DNA from: Bradyrhizobium sp. 199
GTDB taxonomy: Bacteria; Pseudomonadota; Alphaproteobacteria; Rhizobiales; Xanthobacteraceae
DNA: 64,000 nt
Assembly: GCF_023073355.1 (NCBI RefSeq)
Contig: NZ_JADPJI010000002.1
Coordinates: 930,001 to 994,000 of the forward strand
Direction: 5' to 3'
The notes under the pieces are model-generated. The model was not told the origin of the DNA. It made no database searches and saw nothing but the letters and a program-made list of their open reading frames with translations. The position numbers were made by a program, and so were the translations under genes. Shown one piece after another: positions 39,146-47,383 of the stretch. The first letter of the stretch is position 1, and each line of letters opens with the position of its first letter.

Positions 39146-40099
39146 ATGCTGAAATACTTCGCTAAAATCTCGATGGATATTTTGCCCTCGGTGCTCGCCA
39201 CGATCATCGGGGCGTATATCGTTAACCACTACATCAACGCCAAGCCGGCGGCTGATGCCCCTGCGGCCGTCATGGCCCCCGCTGAAGCCGGCAAGACCGG
39301 CAAGCCCGCCGATGTCGCCAATCTCCCGGCCCCTGGCGTCAAGGCCAAAGGCATTCCCGAGAAGAGCGTGACCGACAAGCCGGCTGAAAAGGCTGCCGAT
39401 CAGCCGATCGTCGAGCACAAGGCTGCGGATGTGACGCCAGCCGAGACCAGTCCGCGCGGCAAGCCGTCGGCGCGCGAGAAGGCGGCCGCCAAGTCGACGC
39501 CGACGTCGACCCCGGCCGTCGCTGCGGCCGCTCCCGCTGCCCCGGTGGCGGAGGCCAATTCGGCCCCGGCTGCGACCCCCGACGCCAACGATCTCGTGCG
39601 GGCCGCGATCGAGCGCCTGCGCAAGTCGCCTGAGATCAAGTCGTCCGAAGGCAAATCCGCTGAGGCCAGGTCTTCCGAAACCAAGCCTGCCGAGGTGCGG
39701 CCGTCCGAGCCCAAATCGGCCGAGAGGTCGCCAGAGCCTGCGGTGCGGGAAGCCGCGCGCACGCCCGAGGCCCCGCGGGTCATCAGCATGGAGCCGGCGA
39801 CGGTCCGTCCGCTGCCGCCGCCGATCACGGTATCGACGCCCTCATCCGAGGCCTATGGCAATGATGCCTCCTCGTCGGCCAATCCGCCCTACACCGCCTC
39901 GGTCAGCAACAGCGATCCGAATCGGATGACGCCGCCGGCTGACATTCCCGTGCCGGTGATCGCGCCGCCGCTCGATCTGCGCGCCGACGCCGGCGCCTCC
40001 TTGCCGCGGCCGAAGAAGACCAACGTCGCCGACGAGATGCTCTCGGGCATGAAGTCGATGTTCCACTCCGTTCTGCCGAAGAGCCCCACCCCCGACTAA
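39146..40099 (+). CDS. membrane-anchored low-complexity protein of unknown function
   Basis: 317 residues from the ATG at 39146, after a GGGGAG site. An N-terminal amphipathic and hydrophobic stretch (YFAKISMDILPSVLATIIGAYIV) gives one membrane segment. The rest is Ala/Pro/Lys/Ser/Glu-rich and probably disordered, including KSSEGKSAEARSSETKPAEV-type degenerate repeats (about 170-205). A short C-terminal block (NVADEMLSGMKSMFHSVLP) looks conserved and may be the functional part. I do not recognise the family. Confidence 0.7.
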   Translation: MLKYFAKISMDILPSVLATIIGAYIVNHYINAKPAADAPAAVMAPAEAGKTGKPADVANLPAPGVKAKGIPEKSVTDKPAEKAADQPIVEHKAADVTPAETSPRGKPSAREKAAAKSTPTSTPAVAAAAPAAPVAEANSAPAATPDANDLVRAAIERLRKSPEIKSSEGKSAEARSSETKPAEVRPSEPKSAERSPEPAVREAARTPEAPRVISMEPATVRPLPPPITVSTPSSEAYGNDASSSANPPYTASVSNSDPNRMTPPADIPVPVIAPPLDLRADAGASLPRPKKTNVADEMLSGMKSMFHSVLPKSPTPD

Positions 40100-40125
40100 G
40101 ACAGCGCCTGCGCTGCGTCAGATCG

Positions 40126-40794
40126 TCAGCCGCCGACGCGGGCAAGGCCGCTGCGCGCGGCGTCGTCGCGTGGGCGAAGCGAGACAGCCCTGGTGTAGGA
40201 CGCCGCCGCCTTGGCCTTGTCGCCCAGCCGTTCATAGGCCTGTCCGCGCGTGGTCCAGACCTGCGCGTTGTGCGGATCGGCCTCGGAGGCCTCATCCAGA
40301 TCGGCTGCGGCCTCCTTGACCTTGCCGAGCGCGAGATAGCTGGTGGCGCGGCCGAGCAGGGGCTCGACCTTCTGCGGGTTGAGCCCGCTTGCAGCGGTGA
40401 AATCGGCGATCGCGAAGTCGTGCTGGTTATTGCCCTGATAGATCAGGGCGCGGCCATAGAGGGCCTGGGCATTATAGGGATCCAGCCCGACCGCGCGATT
40501 GAACTCGTCGAGCGCTGCCGCGGTCTCGCCTGACTTCACCAGGGCTTGCGCTTTTGCGGTGTGGGCCTGAGCTTCGGTGACGCTGCCGGCGCTCACCGCG
40601 CTCTCGGCGGGCGCTGCCGCCTTGGGTGCGTCCTGAGGCTTGTCCTTTTCCGGCATCAGCGATCCCAGATCGAAGGAGCAGCCGCACAGCGCAATCCCCA
40701 TCAAAGCCAGCGCGAACGGCCGCTGCCAGATCCGGCATCGCCGCGCCAAGCCGCGCTCGGGGAAAGAGCCGCGCTCGGGGAAAGGGGAGGCCAT
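40126..40794 (-). CDS. TPR-repeat lipoprotein
   Basis: 222 residues. A signal with lipobox (ALMGIALCGC, lipidated Cys about residue 39) is followed by a Pro/Ala linker and four TPR units (AAALDEFNRAVGLDPYNAQA, HDFAIADFTAASGLNPQKV, KVKEAAADLDEASEADPHN, KAKAASYTRAVSLRP approximately). Related proteins are often annotated NrfG/PilF-like. The region ahead of the lipid signal holds a duplicated FPERG unit, so the true start may be one of the later codons. Convergent with the gene at 39146. Confidence 0.85.
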   Translation of the reverse strand: MASPFPERGSFPERGLARRCRIWQRPFALALMGIALCGCSFDLGSLMPEKDKPQDAPKAAAPAESAVSAGSVTEAQAHTAKAQALVKSGETAAALDEFNRAVGLDPYNAQALYGRALIYQGNNQHDFAIADFTAASGLNPQKVEPLLGRATSYLALGKVKEAAADLDEASEADPHNAQVWTTRGQAYERLGDKAKAAASYTRAVSLRPRDDAARSGLARVGG

Positions 40795-40812
40795 CTACGG
40801 TTCGCTCGCGCT

Positions 40813-40936
40813 AGAGCATGATCCGGACCCGAAGGGCCGCGTTAGCGAAAAGTGTGCAGCGGTTTTCCGAAGAGACCATGCTCGGACAACAAACTAAAGC
40901 GCGATGATGCTTTGTCCTAAATCGTCGCGCTTTAGC
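40813..40936. repeat. dispersed palindromic repeat, copy 1
   Basis: Two adjacent inverted repeats: GAGCATG at the left pairs with CATGCTC near 40887, and AAAGCGCGATGATG pairs with ATCGTCGCGCTTT near 40934. The same 'gagcatgatc..gga..aaag..gtgcagcggttttccga' block recurs at 42338-42491. I remember this element from many Bradyrhizobium and other rhizobial spacers. It may be a mobile palindromic unit or an mRNA stability element. Confidence 0.75.
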
Positions 40937-40974
40937 GCCGCATCGGGAGTGCCCCGTCCCAGAAAAGGCACCGC

Positions 40975-41007
40975 TCACAAACAATAACGCGGGCCAGCGG
41001 CCCGCGT
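40975..41007 (-). terminator. rho-independent terminator of rpsU
   Basis: ACGCGGGCC (40987-40995) and GGCCCGCGT (40999-41007) form a perfect 9-bp stem. Read on the reverse strand it is followed by TATTGTTTGTG, a fair U-rich tail, 39 bases after the rpsU stop. Confidence 0.75.
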
Positions 41008-41045
41008 CATCGGAAACTGAAATCTTGCTAAATGCGCCAGGTAGA

Positions 41046-41354
41046 TCAGCGCGGTCCGCGCGGACCCGCACTTGCACCTGCACCTGGGCCACCGCGACCG
41101 CCACGATCACCGCCGGGGCCGGCGCCGAACACCGGCTTCGGCTTCATCGGCAGCAGGCCTTCGCGCTGCAGCTTCTTGCGGGCCAGCTTGCGCGCGCGGC
41201 GCACGGCTTCGGCCTTTTCGCGGGCCTTCTTCTCGGAGGGCTTTTCGTAGTGACCGCGGAGCTTCATCTCGCGGAAAATTCCCTCGCGCTGCATCTTCTT
41301 CTTCAGCGCCTTGAGGGCTTGATCGACATTGTTATCGCGAACGAGAACCTGCAC
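41046..41354 (-). CDS. rpsU: 30S ribosomal protein S21
   Basis: 102 residues. [23 protein letters not shown] at the start and [25 protein letters not shown] are characteristic of bS21. The family core is about 70 residues; here a C-terminal extension rich in Gly, Arg and Pro (about residues 77-102) follows [11 protein letters not shown]. The extension is common in rhizobia as far as I recall. Transcribed alone, with its own terminator. Confidence 0.96.
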   Translation of the reverse strand: MQVLVRDNNVDQALKALKKKMQREGIFREMKLRGHYEKPSEKKAREKAEAVRRARKLARKKLQREGLLPMKPKPVFGAGPGGDRGGRGGPGAGASAGPRGPR

Positions 41355-41614
41355 GCGGCATCCTCTTCAGTGGATCGGATTTGAATTCTGGTAAGACGAA
41401 GGGGATGGCGAAACGCACAAGCCCTTAACCTTGAGGGCGCGGATGTATCAGACAAAAGCGGGGATGTCCACCGGCCAAGCGGGGATTTAGGCCAAGTTCA
41501 GCCACTAAATAAGGCAGAATACCATCGTGCGGCCCTGATTTGGGGGATTTGACGCCAAGGCTGGGGCCGTTTCCGGAGCCTTGTTCCGGAAAATTTGAAA
41601 GTAGGGGACGACAC
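41355..41614. promoter_or_regulatory. divergent spacer between rpsU and aqpZ
   Basis: 260 bases that must contain promoters for both genes. A CCCTTAACCTTGAGGG palindrome-like stretch lies near 41421-41436 (CCCT..AGGG ends). No gene is seen. Confidence 0.35.
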
Positions 41615-42337
41615 ATGGATATCAAGAAATACGCCGCTGAAGCCATCGGCACTTTTTGGCTCACATTCGCAGGTTGCGGGAGCGCGGTCATCGCCGCCGG
41701 CTTTCCTCAGGTCGGGATCGGCCTGGTCGGTGTCTCCCTCGCGTTCGGCTTGAGCGTCGTCACGATGGCCTATGCCATAGGCCATATCTCGGGTTGCCAT
41801 CTCAACCCGGCGGTCACGGTTGGTCTTGCTGCCGGCGGCCGTTTTCCCGCCGGGCAGATCCTGCCCTATGTGATCGCCCAGGTGGCCGGTGCGATCGTGG
41901 CGGCGTGGCTGCTCTATGTCATCGCCAGCGGTGCGCCCGGATTCGACGTCAGCAAGGGCTTCGCATCCAACGGCTATGATACGCATTCTCCGGGCCAGTA
42001 CAGCATGATCGTGTGCTTCCTCACCGAGGTGGTGATGACCATGATGTTCCTGTTCATCATCATGGGGTCCACTCATGGCCGCGCGCCCGCAGGCTTCGCG
42101 CCGCTCGCGATCGGGCTCGCGCTGGTGATGATCCATCTCGTCAGCATCCCCGTTACCAACACGTCGGTGAACCCGGCGCGCAGCACAGGCCCGGCGCTGT
42201 TCGTCGGCGGCTGGGCGACGGCTCAGCTGTGGCTGTTCTGGGTCGCGCCGCTGATCGGCGGGGCCCTCGGCGGGGTGATCTATCGCTGGCTCAGCGAGGA
42301 GCCGGCTGGCGTCGTCGCGGGCGCGAAGACGGCGTAG
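41615..42337 (+). CDS. aqpZ: aquaporin Z-type water channel
   Basis: 240 residues, six membrane helices. Both NPA boxes are present: HLNPAVTVG and [11 protein letters not shown]. The [17 protein letters not shown] start is typical, and the residues around the selectivity filter ([21 protein letters not shown]) fit a water-specific AqpZ rather than a glycerol facilitator. The ATG at 41615 follows GTAGGGGACG. Followed immediately by a dispersed repeat. Confidence 0.95.
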   Translation: MDIKKYAAEAIGTFWLTFAGCGSAVIAAGFPQVGIGLVGVSLAFGLSVVTMAYAIGHISGCHLNPAVTVGLAAGGRFPAGQILPYVIAQVAGAIVAAWLLYVIASGAPGFDVSKGFASNGYDTHSPGQYSMIVCFLTEVVMTMMFLFIIMGSTHGRAPAGFAPLAIGLALVMIHLVSIPVTNTSVNPARSTGPALFVGGWATAQLWLFWVAPLIGGALGGVIYRWLSEEPAGVVAGAKTA

Positions 42338-42491
42338 AGAGCGTTTTCGAGCGAAGTGGATACCGGTTCGCGTCAAGAAAACGCGTCGAAACAGAAATCG
42401 CGGAACGGGATCGCAGCTGGAGCATGATCTGGACCCGAAGGGCGGCGTTAGCGCAAAGTCTGGAGCTGTTTTCCGAGAAGATCATGCGCAA
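42338..42491. repeat. dispersed palindromic repeat, copy 2 (compound)
   Basis: Left part: GCGTTTTC (42341-42348) pairs with GAAAACGC (42377-42384). Right part: GAGCATGATC (42420-42429) pairs with GATCATGC near 42480. The right part matches the left half of the repeat at 40813, including 'tggacccgaagggcggcgttagcg..aaagt'. It begins one base after the aqpZ stop and ends where the HlyD remnant begins. Confidence 0.75.
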
Positions 42492-42504
42492 CGACAGTCA
42501 AAGC

Positions 42505-42694
42505 TGCGGTCCCGGAACTCCTCTACGCGCGCGCGTGTCGCTCGAAGGCACGGAGATGCAGGTCGAGGACAAAATGGTCAATCTCGCGCCCGGCATGGCG
42601 GTGACGTCGAGATCAAGACGGGGCGGCGAAGGAATCATCGAGTGCGATGTCGCCGTTGTTAAGATATCGGCAGGAGAGCTTGAGAGAGCGATGA
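42505..42694 (+). pseudogene. decayed C-terminus of an HlyD-family type I secretion adaptor
   Basis: Across three reading frames the sequence spells the end of an HlyD-type membrane fusion protein: ARVSLEGTEMQVEDKMVNL then APGMAVT in frame 1, VEIKTGRRR after a one-base loss near 42606, IIE after an extra A at 42633, and finally SPLLRYRQESLRER with a TGA at 42692-42694 after a further shift near 42643-42649. The N-terminal three quarters of the gene are missing. HlyD adaptors bridge the inner-membrane ABC exporter and TolC. The homology is from motif memory but the frame changes are directly visible. Confidence 0.75.
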
Positions 42695-43377
42695 GAGCAC
42701 GCGCGACGAACAACGCCTATGGCCTGTTTGCGAGTTTCCGCAGTCAGTTTCAACTGGCGACTCAGGGCTTATTTATCGAATGCGCAAAGGTGATTCTCCT
42801 TGTTGCTCCGCTTTCAGCATTTTGCGAGCAGTCCAGGGCAGAGGACGCGAGCAGGTCGTTGATGAGTCTGCATTTTGGAGAGACGACGATTGTCTTCGAA
42901 AAGAAGACGCTCAATTGGATCAGCGGCTATCAAAAGAGGCCGGATCAATTAGCAGAATCAACAATAAACCTTCGCAACAACGCGTCCGTTTTCTTCACGC
43001 CCCCATTTGCGATTCCGGCGTGCCTTGAAATTGGACAGGTGGTCTTGAGCTATGAGACGATCGCGCCGATCCTGCGTCAGCCGCTCTTCATCAGCTATGC
43101 TCCGACAGCTACTGAATACCAAGGGATCTCGCAACTCAAGCCACCATCCGGACGACCTGTACTGGATCTGTATCAATTCGAGGCCAGCGACTTGAAGGAT
43201 TTCTGGGGGCAGCAAATAACCTTCTATCGCGAACCTCCAACGACAAACGTCAAAATACAACTGACGCGCGACACTCATCTTCGCGTCCCCGCCACAACTG
43301 GACGCTGCTTCTTTGAACGTGGCGAGGCGACGATCAGGCAATTGATCTCGTCCATAAGCGACAAGATTAAGCAATAG
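42691..43377 (+). CDS. hypothetical secreted protein next to HlyD remnant
   Basis: 228 residues from the ATG at 42691, which overlaps the TGA of the HlyD remnant as ATGA; GGAGAG lies upstream at 42673. A hydrophobic stretch (CAKVILLVAPLSAFCEQSRA, about residues 30-50) could be a late signal sequence. The mature part has no motif I recognise. It has three cysteines after the leader region at most and an acidic-neutral composition. Base composition is visibly lower in G+C than the flanking genes. Probably a transferred or relict cargo/accessory gene; whether it is still expressed is unknown. Confidence 0.55.
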   Translation: MRARATNNAYGLFASFRSQFQLATQGLFIECAKVILLVAPLSAFCEQSRAEDASRSLMSLHFGETTIVFEKKTLNWISGYQKRPDQLAESTINLRNNASVFFTPPFAIPACLEIGQVVLSYETIAPILRQPLFISYAPTATEYQGISQLKPPSGRPVLDLYQFEASDLKDFWGQQITFYREPPTTNVKIQLTRDTHLRVPATTGRCFFERGEATIRQLISSISDKIKQ

Positions 43378-43383
43378 GAGTAG

Positions 43384-43500
43384 GGGCGACGTACGGGCTA
43401 CACGCTGACCACAACGGAACTCGCTCAACTCAAGGAGCTAAAAGCGCGCATCGATCCGAGCGAGACGCCCATCTACTGTCCCGCTACTTGCTCTTCGTCG
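43384..43500 (+). other. possible coding remnant downstream of the hypothetical gene
   Basis: After the stop at 43377 the same frame resumes as GYTLTTTELAQLKELKARID followed by [12 protein letters not shown], which looks coding-like (regular amphipathic helix) but has no start codon or ribosome binding site and runs into the end of purK on the other strand. It may be the tail of another decayed gene from the same patch. Family not recognised. Confidence 0.3.
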
Positions 43501-44590
43501 GCCTGACTTCGGTGACGTGGCCCATCTTGCGGCCGGGGCGGGGCGCTCCCTTGCCGTAGATGTGCACCGTGGCGCCGGGGACGGTCAGCCATTTTTCGTA
43601 GTCGTTGATCTCGTCGCCGATCAGATTGGTCATGGTGACGATGTCACCGTGGCGCACCGGCTTGCCGAGCGGCCAGCCCGCGATGGCGCGGATATGCTGC
43701 TCGAACTGCGAGACGGACGCGCCGTCGAGCGTCCAGTGCCCGGAATTGTGCACGCGCGGGGCGATCTCGTTGACCAGCACCTTCGGTCCGGTGCCATTGG
43801 CGAGCACGAACATCTCGACGGCGAGTACGCCGACATAGTCGAGCGCGCTCGCGATCTTGCCGGCGATGCTGCGCGCCTCCTCGGCGAGCGAATCCGGGAT
43901 CGGCGCGGGCGCGCGCGATATCTTCAGGATATGGTCGCGGTGTTCGTTTTCGGTGACGTCGAAGCATTCGACCTGGCCCGTGATCGATCGTGCGGCGATC
44001 ACGGAGATCTCGCGCTCGTAGGGCACGAAGGCTTCCAGGATCGCCGATTTCGTGGTGAGGCTGGTCCACACTTTGGCGATGTCGTCGCCCTGGCGAATGA
44101 TGGCCTGGCCCTTGCCGTCATAACCGAAGCGGCGGGTCTTGAGCACGGCCGGCAGTCCGATCCTGACGATCGCCTCGCGCAATGAAGCCACTGAGGTGAC
44201 ATCGGCGTAGGCTGCGGTGCCGATGCCGAGCCGCGTCACGAAATCCTTCTCGGCGAGCCGGTCCTGGGTGGTCTCGAGAATCTTGCGGTTGGGGAGCACG
44301 GGCCGGCGCGCATCGAGCACCATCGCGGCCGCGGCGGGCACGTTCTCGAATTCGTACGTGATCACGTCGACGTCGTTGGCAAACAATTCGAGCGCTTCGA
44401 CATCGGCATATTCGGCGCAGGTCGCGTTCAAGACGACGTCGAAGGCCGGCGAGTCCGGATCGGGCGAGAACACCTGGCAGCGCAGCCCGAGCCGCGCCGC
44501 AGCCGTGGCCAGCATCCGGCCCAATTGTCCGCCGCCGAGGATTCCGATGGTGTCACCGGGCTTCAGCTTCACGAGCCTGGTGTCGGTCAC
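43484..44590 (-). CDS. purK: N5-carboxyaminoimidazole ribonucleotide synthase
   Basis: 368 residues, ATP-grasp fold. [17 protein letters not shown] at the N-terminus, [30 protein letters not shown] and the metal-binding [15 protein letters not shown] are diagnostic. It carboxylates AIR with bicarbonate and ATP in purine synthesis, handing N5-CAIR to PurE. The start overlaps the purE stop by four bases (ATGA), so the pair is translationally coupled. Confidence 0.98.
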   Translation of the reverse strand: MTDTRLVKLKPGDTIGILGGGQLGRMLATAAARLGLRCQVFSPDPDSPAFDVVLNATCAEYADVEALELFANDVDVITYEFENVPAAAAMVLDARRPVLPNRKILETTQDRLAEKDFVTRLGIGTAAYADVTSVASLREAIVRIGLPAVLKTRRFGYDGKGQAIIRQGDDIAKVWTSLTTKSAILEAFVPYEREISVIAARSITGQVECFDVTENEHRDHILKISRAPAPIPDSLAEEARSIAGKIASALDYVGVLAVEMFVLANGTGPKVLVNEIAPRVHNSGHWTLDGASVSQFEQHIRAIAGWPLGKPVRHGDIVTMTNLIGDEINDYEKWLTVPGATVHIYGKGAPRPGRKMGHVTEVRPTKSK

Positions 44591-45075
44591 GCCTTGCCCT
44601 CCGGGCGCTCGGCGACAGCCTCGGTCTGAGCCTTGCGCCAGGCGGCGAGGCGATTGGACAAGGCCGGGTCGGACAATGCCAGGACAGAGGCTGCGAGCAG
44701 CGCGGCGTTGATCGCGCCGGCCTTGCCGATGGCGAGGGTGCCGACCGGGATCCCGGCGGGCATCTGGACGATGGAATAGAGCGAATCCAGGCCCTTGAGC
44801 GTCTTGGATTCGACGGGAACGCCGAATACCGGGAGTTCGGTCAACGCCGCCGCCATGCCGGGCAGATGTGCAGCGCCTCCAGCGCCGGCGATGATGACCT
44901 TGTAACCCGCGGCCTTGGCCCCCTTGGCGAAAGTAAACAGCCGGTCGGGGGTGCGGTGGGCCGAAACGATGCGGGTGTCGGCGGCAACGCCGAGCGCGGC
45001 AAGCGTGTCGGCGGCATGCCGCATCGTGTCCCAGTCCGACTGGCTTCCCATGATGATGGCGATCGGCGCGGTCAT
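44587..45075 (-). CDS. purE: N5-CAIR mutase
   Basis: 162 residues. [12 protein letters not shown] carries the class I PurE signature with catalytic Ser and Asp, followed by [10 protein letters not shown] (catalytic His) and [11 protein letters not shown]. It moves the carboxylate from N5-CAIR to C4. First gene of purE-purK on the reverse strand. Confidence 0.98.
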   Translation of the reverse strand: MTAPIAIIMGSQSDWDTMRHAADTLAALGVAADTRIVSAHRTPDRLFTFAKGAKAAGYKVIIAGAGGAAHLPGMAAALTELPVFGVPVESKTLKGLDSLYSIVQMPAGIPVGTLAIGKAGAINAALLAASVLALSDPALSNRLAAWRKAQTEAVAERPEGKA

Positions 45076-45216
45076 GACGTTAATTGTGCCTGAAAAACAG
45101 AAGGATAGGCCAGATTAGCGGTTCCGGCCGGCGGCTCGCAAGGCGGTGGCAAGGAGAAGGGAATCCACTATCCTGTCTTGGTGAATCCCCGCAAGCCTTC
45201 ATTGAGCAGGATGCCC

Positions 45217-45942
45217 ATGAAGAAACCAACACGGGCGAGCGCTGCGAAGGCCAAAAAGGGCTGGAAGACCAGCGCCGGCCGATCCAAAGCTCCTCCAAAG
45301 CGTCTGACCAAGCGTCCGGCGAAGCCGCCGGCACCGGGCGCCTCGCGCGATGACGGAGCCAAGGACAGCGTCAGGGCGACGATCCGGAACTTGCGGGCCA
45401 AGCTCAAGGAGGCGCAGCGCCGGGTCGCGGAACTGGAAGCCGCGGCCGACACCGATTTCCTGCTCGAGATTCCGAATCGGCGCGGCTTCGAGCGCGAACT
45501 GGCGCGCGCCATCGCCTACATGAAGCGCTACCGCGCCAGCGGGGCGCTGATCGTGCTCGACGTCGACCGGTTGAAGCCGATCAACGATTCGTTCGGTCAT
45601 GGTGCCGGCGACGAGGTGCTCAAGGCGATTGCCGCCACGCTGACGCGGCAGGTCCGCGCCTCCGACGTGGTCGGCCGGCTCGGCGGCGACGAGTTCGCGC
45701 TGTTGCTCTGGAATCTCAGCGAGACCGACGCCAAGGCGAAGGCGGCGGCGTTTGAACAGGCGGTCGACGAATTGTCCTTTGTCTTTCGCGGCCAGCACGT
45801 AACCGCGGGCGCCTCCGCAGGGGTCGCGCTGCTGGGGGCGCAGTCCGATGCAAGCCGCGCCCTGGAGGAGGCGGATGCCGCCATGTATGTGCGCAAGGCA
45901 CACCGGCGGCACGAGCCGCGGATTAGGCTGGTCAGCAGCTAA
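45217..45942 (+). CDS. small soluble diguanylate cyclase
   Basis: About 241 residues. Several starts are possible (TTG 45178, GTG 45181, ATG 45211, ATG 45217); 45217 has AGG at a suitable spacing. The first 70 residues are Lys/Arg/Ala/Pro-rich and basic, a possible nucleic acid or membrane contact, then a short coiled coil (NLRAKLKEAQRRVAELEAAA) leads into a complete GGDEF domain with RLGGDEFALLL (motif near residue 156) and an RxxD inhibitory site (RASD). No sensor domain or EAL domain is visible. Divergent from purE. Confidence 0.9.
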   Translation: MKKPTRASAAKAKKGWKTSAGRSKAPPKRLTKRPAKPPAPGASRDDGAKDSVRATIRNLRAKLKEAQRRVAELEAAADTDFLLEIPNRRGFERELARAIAYMKRYRASGALIVLDVDRLKPINDSFGHGAGDEVLKAIAATLTRQVRASDVVGRLGGDEFALLLWNLSETDAKAKAAAFEQAVDELSFVFRGQHVTAGASAGVALLGAQSDASRALEEADAAMYVRKAHRRHEPRIRLVSS

Positions 45943-46190
45943 AGCGCGCTGAGATCGTGCGGTACGTTGCCGAATGTCCGCAGCAATTTTGCGTCGCCGA
46001 ACTCGCCGGTCAGGGGATCGCCGCTGCGGCTGAACGCGACAGCGCCGATATGGCCGGCGCCGTGCGCCAGCATTTCCGCACGACGCAGGGCGGCAGCCGA
46101 AGTCTGACATTCCTCGGCCGCACCTGCGACCGGCGAGCCGTCGTCGTCGGTCAGGAATGGCAATGCAACGTAGTAGGTGACGTCGGGCAT
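45939..46190 (-). CDS. small hypothetical protein
   Basis: 83 residues. VTYYVALPFLTDDDGSPVAG then AAALRRAEMLAHGAGHIGAVAFSRSGDPLTGEFG suggests a short alpha/beta protein with a central helix. No family is recognised, but the sequence is well ordered and codon use is like its neighbours. Its stop codon overlaps that of the diguanylate cyclase gene in a tail-to-tail arrangement. Confidence 0.65.
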   Translation of the reverse strand: MPDVTYYVALPFLTDDDGSPVAGAAEECQTSAAALRRAEMLAHGAGHIGAVAFSRSGDPLTGEFGDAKLLRTFGNVPHDLSAL

Positions 46191-46213
46191 GGTCGGCTCC
46201 GATGGCTGACAGT

Positions 46214-46432
46214 TCAGGCGGCGCTGCTCTTGCTCCGCATCTTGCCGCGCGAGCTGTCAGGAATGCAGCCGGCGGAAATCGCCGCCTGCAATTCTTCCAG
46301 TTCGGCTTCCAGATATTCGTTGGCCATGATCAGCGCCTTGATGGTGCTGCGCAGATTGCCGTCGCACATCGCGATCGCCTGATCGCAGGCCTGTTCATAG
46401 CGGCTGTTGTCGAGAAGGGTGGTTGGCGACAT
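46214..46432 (-). CDS. small helical hypothetical protein
   Basis: 72 residues from the ATG at 46432, preceded by AGGAC; an upstream start at 46489 gives 91 residues. The core RYEQACDQAIAMCDGNLRSTIKALIMANEYLEAELEEL, described here only in part, is a run of amphipathic helix with two cysteines and an acidic end. Function unknown. It lies 23 bases upstream of the 83-residue gene on the same strand, so the two may be co-transcribed. Confidence 0.6.
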   Translation of the reverse strand: MSPTTLLDNSRYEQACDQAIAMCDGNLRSTIKALIMANEYLEAELEELQAAISAGCIPDSSRGKMRSKSSAA

Positions 46433-46560
46433 CTGCAGTGTCCTTGTCAGTTGCCTTTGAGCGTTTCCTGGGGGCGTCGGGGTGCTCAATTGTTCCTATT
46501 TTGTTCTTTTGGAGTCAAGCGGATTCATGTGGTGAGCCACTGCACCAAGCGGCGCACGGA

Positions 46561-46767
46561 TCAGGCGATGATGTCCGGGGTGATCTGGTCTTCGATGAAC
46601 GCGATACGGTCCCGCAACAACAGCTTGCGCTTCTTCAACCGCTGTAACCGCAACAGGTCGGGGGCGGGCGATTGATGCAGTGCATCGATCGCCGCATCTA
46701 GATCTCGGTGTTCCTGCTGCAACCGGGTGAGCTCGGCTTCGAGCTCACGCTCGTCTTCATTGGTCAT
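46561..46767 (-). CDS. DUF465 (YdcH-like) small coiled-coil protein
   Basis: 68 residues, almost entirely charged coiled coil: LEAELTRLQQEHRDLDAAID then LQRLKKRKLLLRDRIAFIED. The terminal KKRKLLLRDRI segment is the hallmark of DUF465/YdcH. The role is unknown. A second paralogue lies on the opposite strand at 47098. Confidence 0.8.
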   Translation of the reverse strand: MTNEDERELEAELTRLQQEHRDLDAAIDALHQSPAPDLLRLQRLKKRKLLLRDRIAFIEDQITPDIIA

Positions 46768-47097
46768 GTCTGCGGTGGCCGAAAACCGATAGGCGTGAGA
46801 CTTAAGGCTGTGGATGCCCTGTGGAAATTATCGTCCTTGCGCGGCGTGATCGCAAGCGATCTGCGACCACCGTCCGCCGATCTCCAGCGACATATTTCCG
46901 ATGATCGCAGCGGCGCCGCGCAAGCGCATTGATATCATGGATTTTTCCCGCGTGGTTCCTTTACTCACGCTTCGTTACATATGAATTTTCAAAAATGAAG
47001 CTGCGACGACGGATACCCATCGACAGAACGAATCGGTGATGTAAACTTCCTTGTCCGGATCGAATCCTGAGGTTCAACCCTACCGAGGAGGTTTCGA
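46768..47097. other. divergent spacer between two DUF465 genes
   Basis: 330 bases between divergent paralogues. The right half is AT-richer (CTTCGTTACATATGAATTTTC near 46970-46990) and probably carries promoters. No ORF with a ribosome binding site was found. Confidence 0.4.
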
Positions 47098-47277
47098 ATG
47101 ACAATTCAGGCACATCTGGTTGAATTGGAGCGGAAGCACAAACTTCTCGAAAGCGAATTGCACGAAGCTCTCGTGCACCTTTCAACAGACGACCTGCAAA
47201 TTGTTGAGTTGAAGCGCCGGAAGTTGATGGTCAAGGACCAGATCGAGCGTCTCAGGCACGGCGACACGCTCCACTAG
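47098..47277 (+). CDS. DUF465 (YdcH-like) small coiled-coil protein, second copy
   Basis: 59 residues. HLVELERKHKLLESELHEAL then IVELKRRKLMVKDQIERLRH match DUF465, with the conserved LKRRKLMVKDQI end. An excellent GAGGAGG site lies 7 bases before the ATG, suggesting strong translation. Too short to be found by length-based ORF calling. Confidence 0.85.
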   Translation: MTIQAHLVELERKHKLLESELHEALVHLSTDDLQIVELKRRKLMVKDQIERLRHGDTLH

Positions 47278-47383
47278 TAACCCCGTAACAGCGTAGAGTT
47301 GATCGTACCCTTATCCCGCAGGGATGAGAGCCTTTGCGCTCATCTCTGCGGGCAGGGTGCGCACGTGCAAAGATGCTTGCGAT

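Noticed and set aside
42013..43377. 454-residue open frame starting inside aqpZ
   Set aside because: Its first part is the wrong frame of aqpZ and then reads through a palindromic repeat and the HlyD remnant. Only the part from 42691 has a proper start and is kept.
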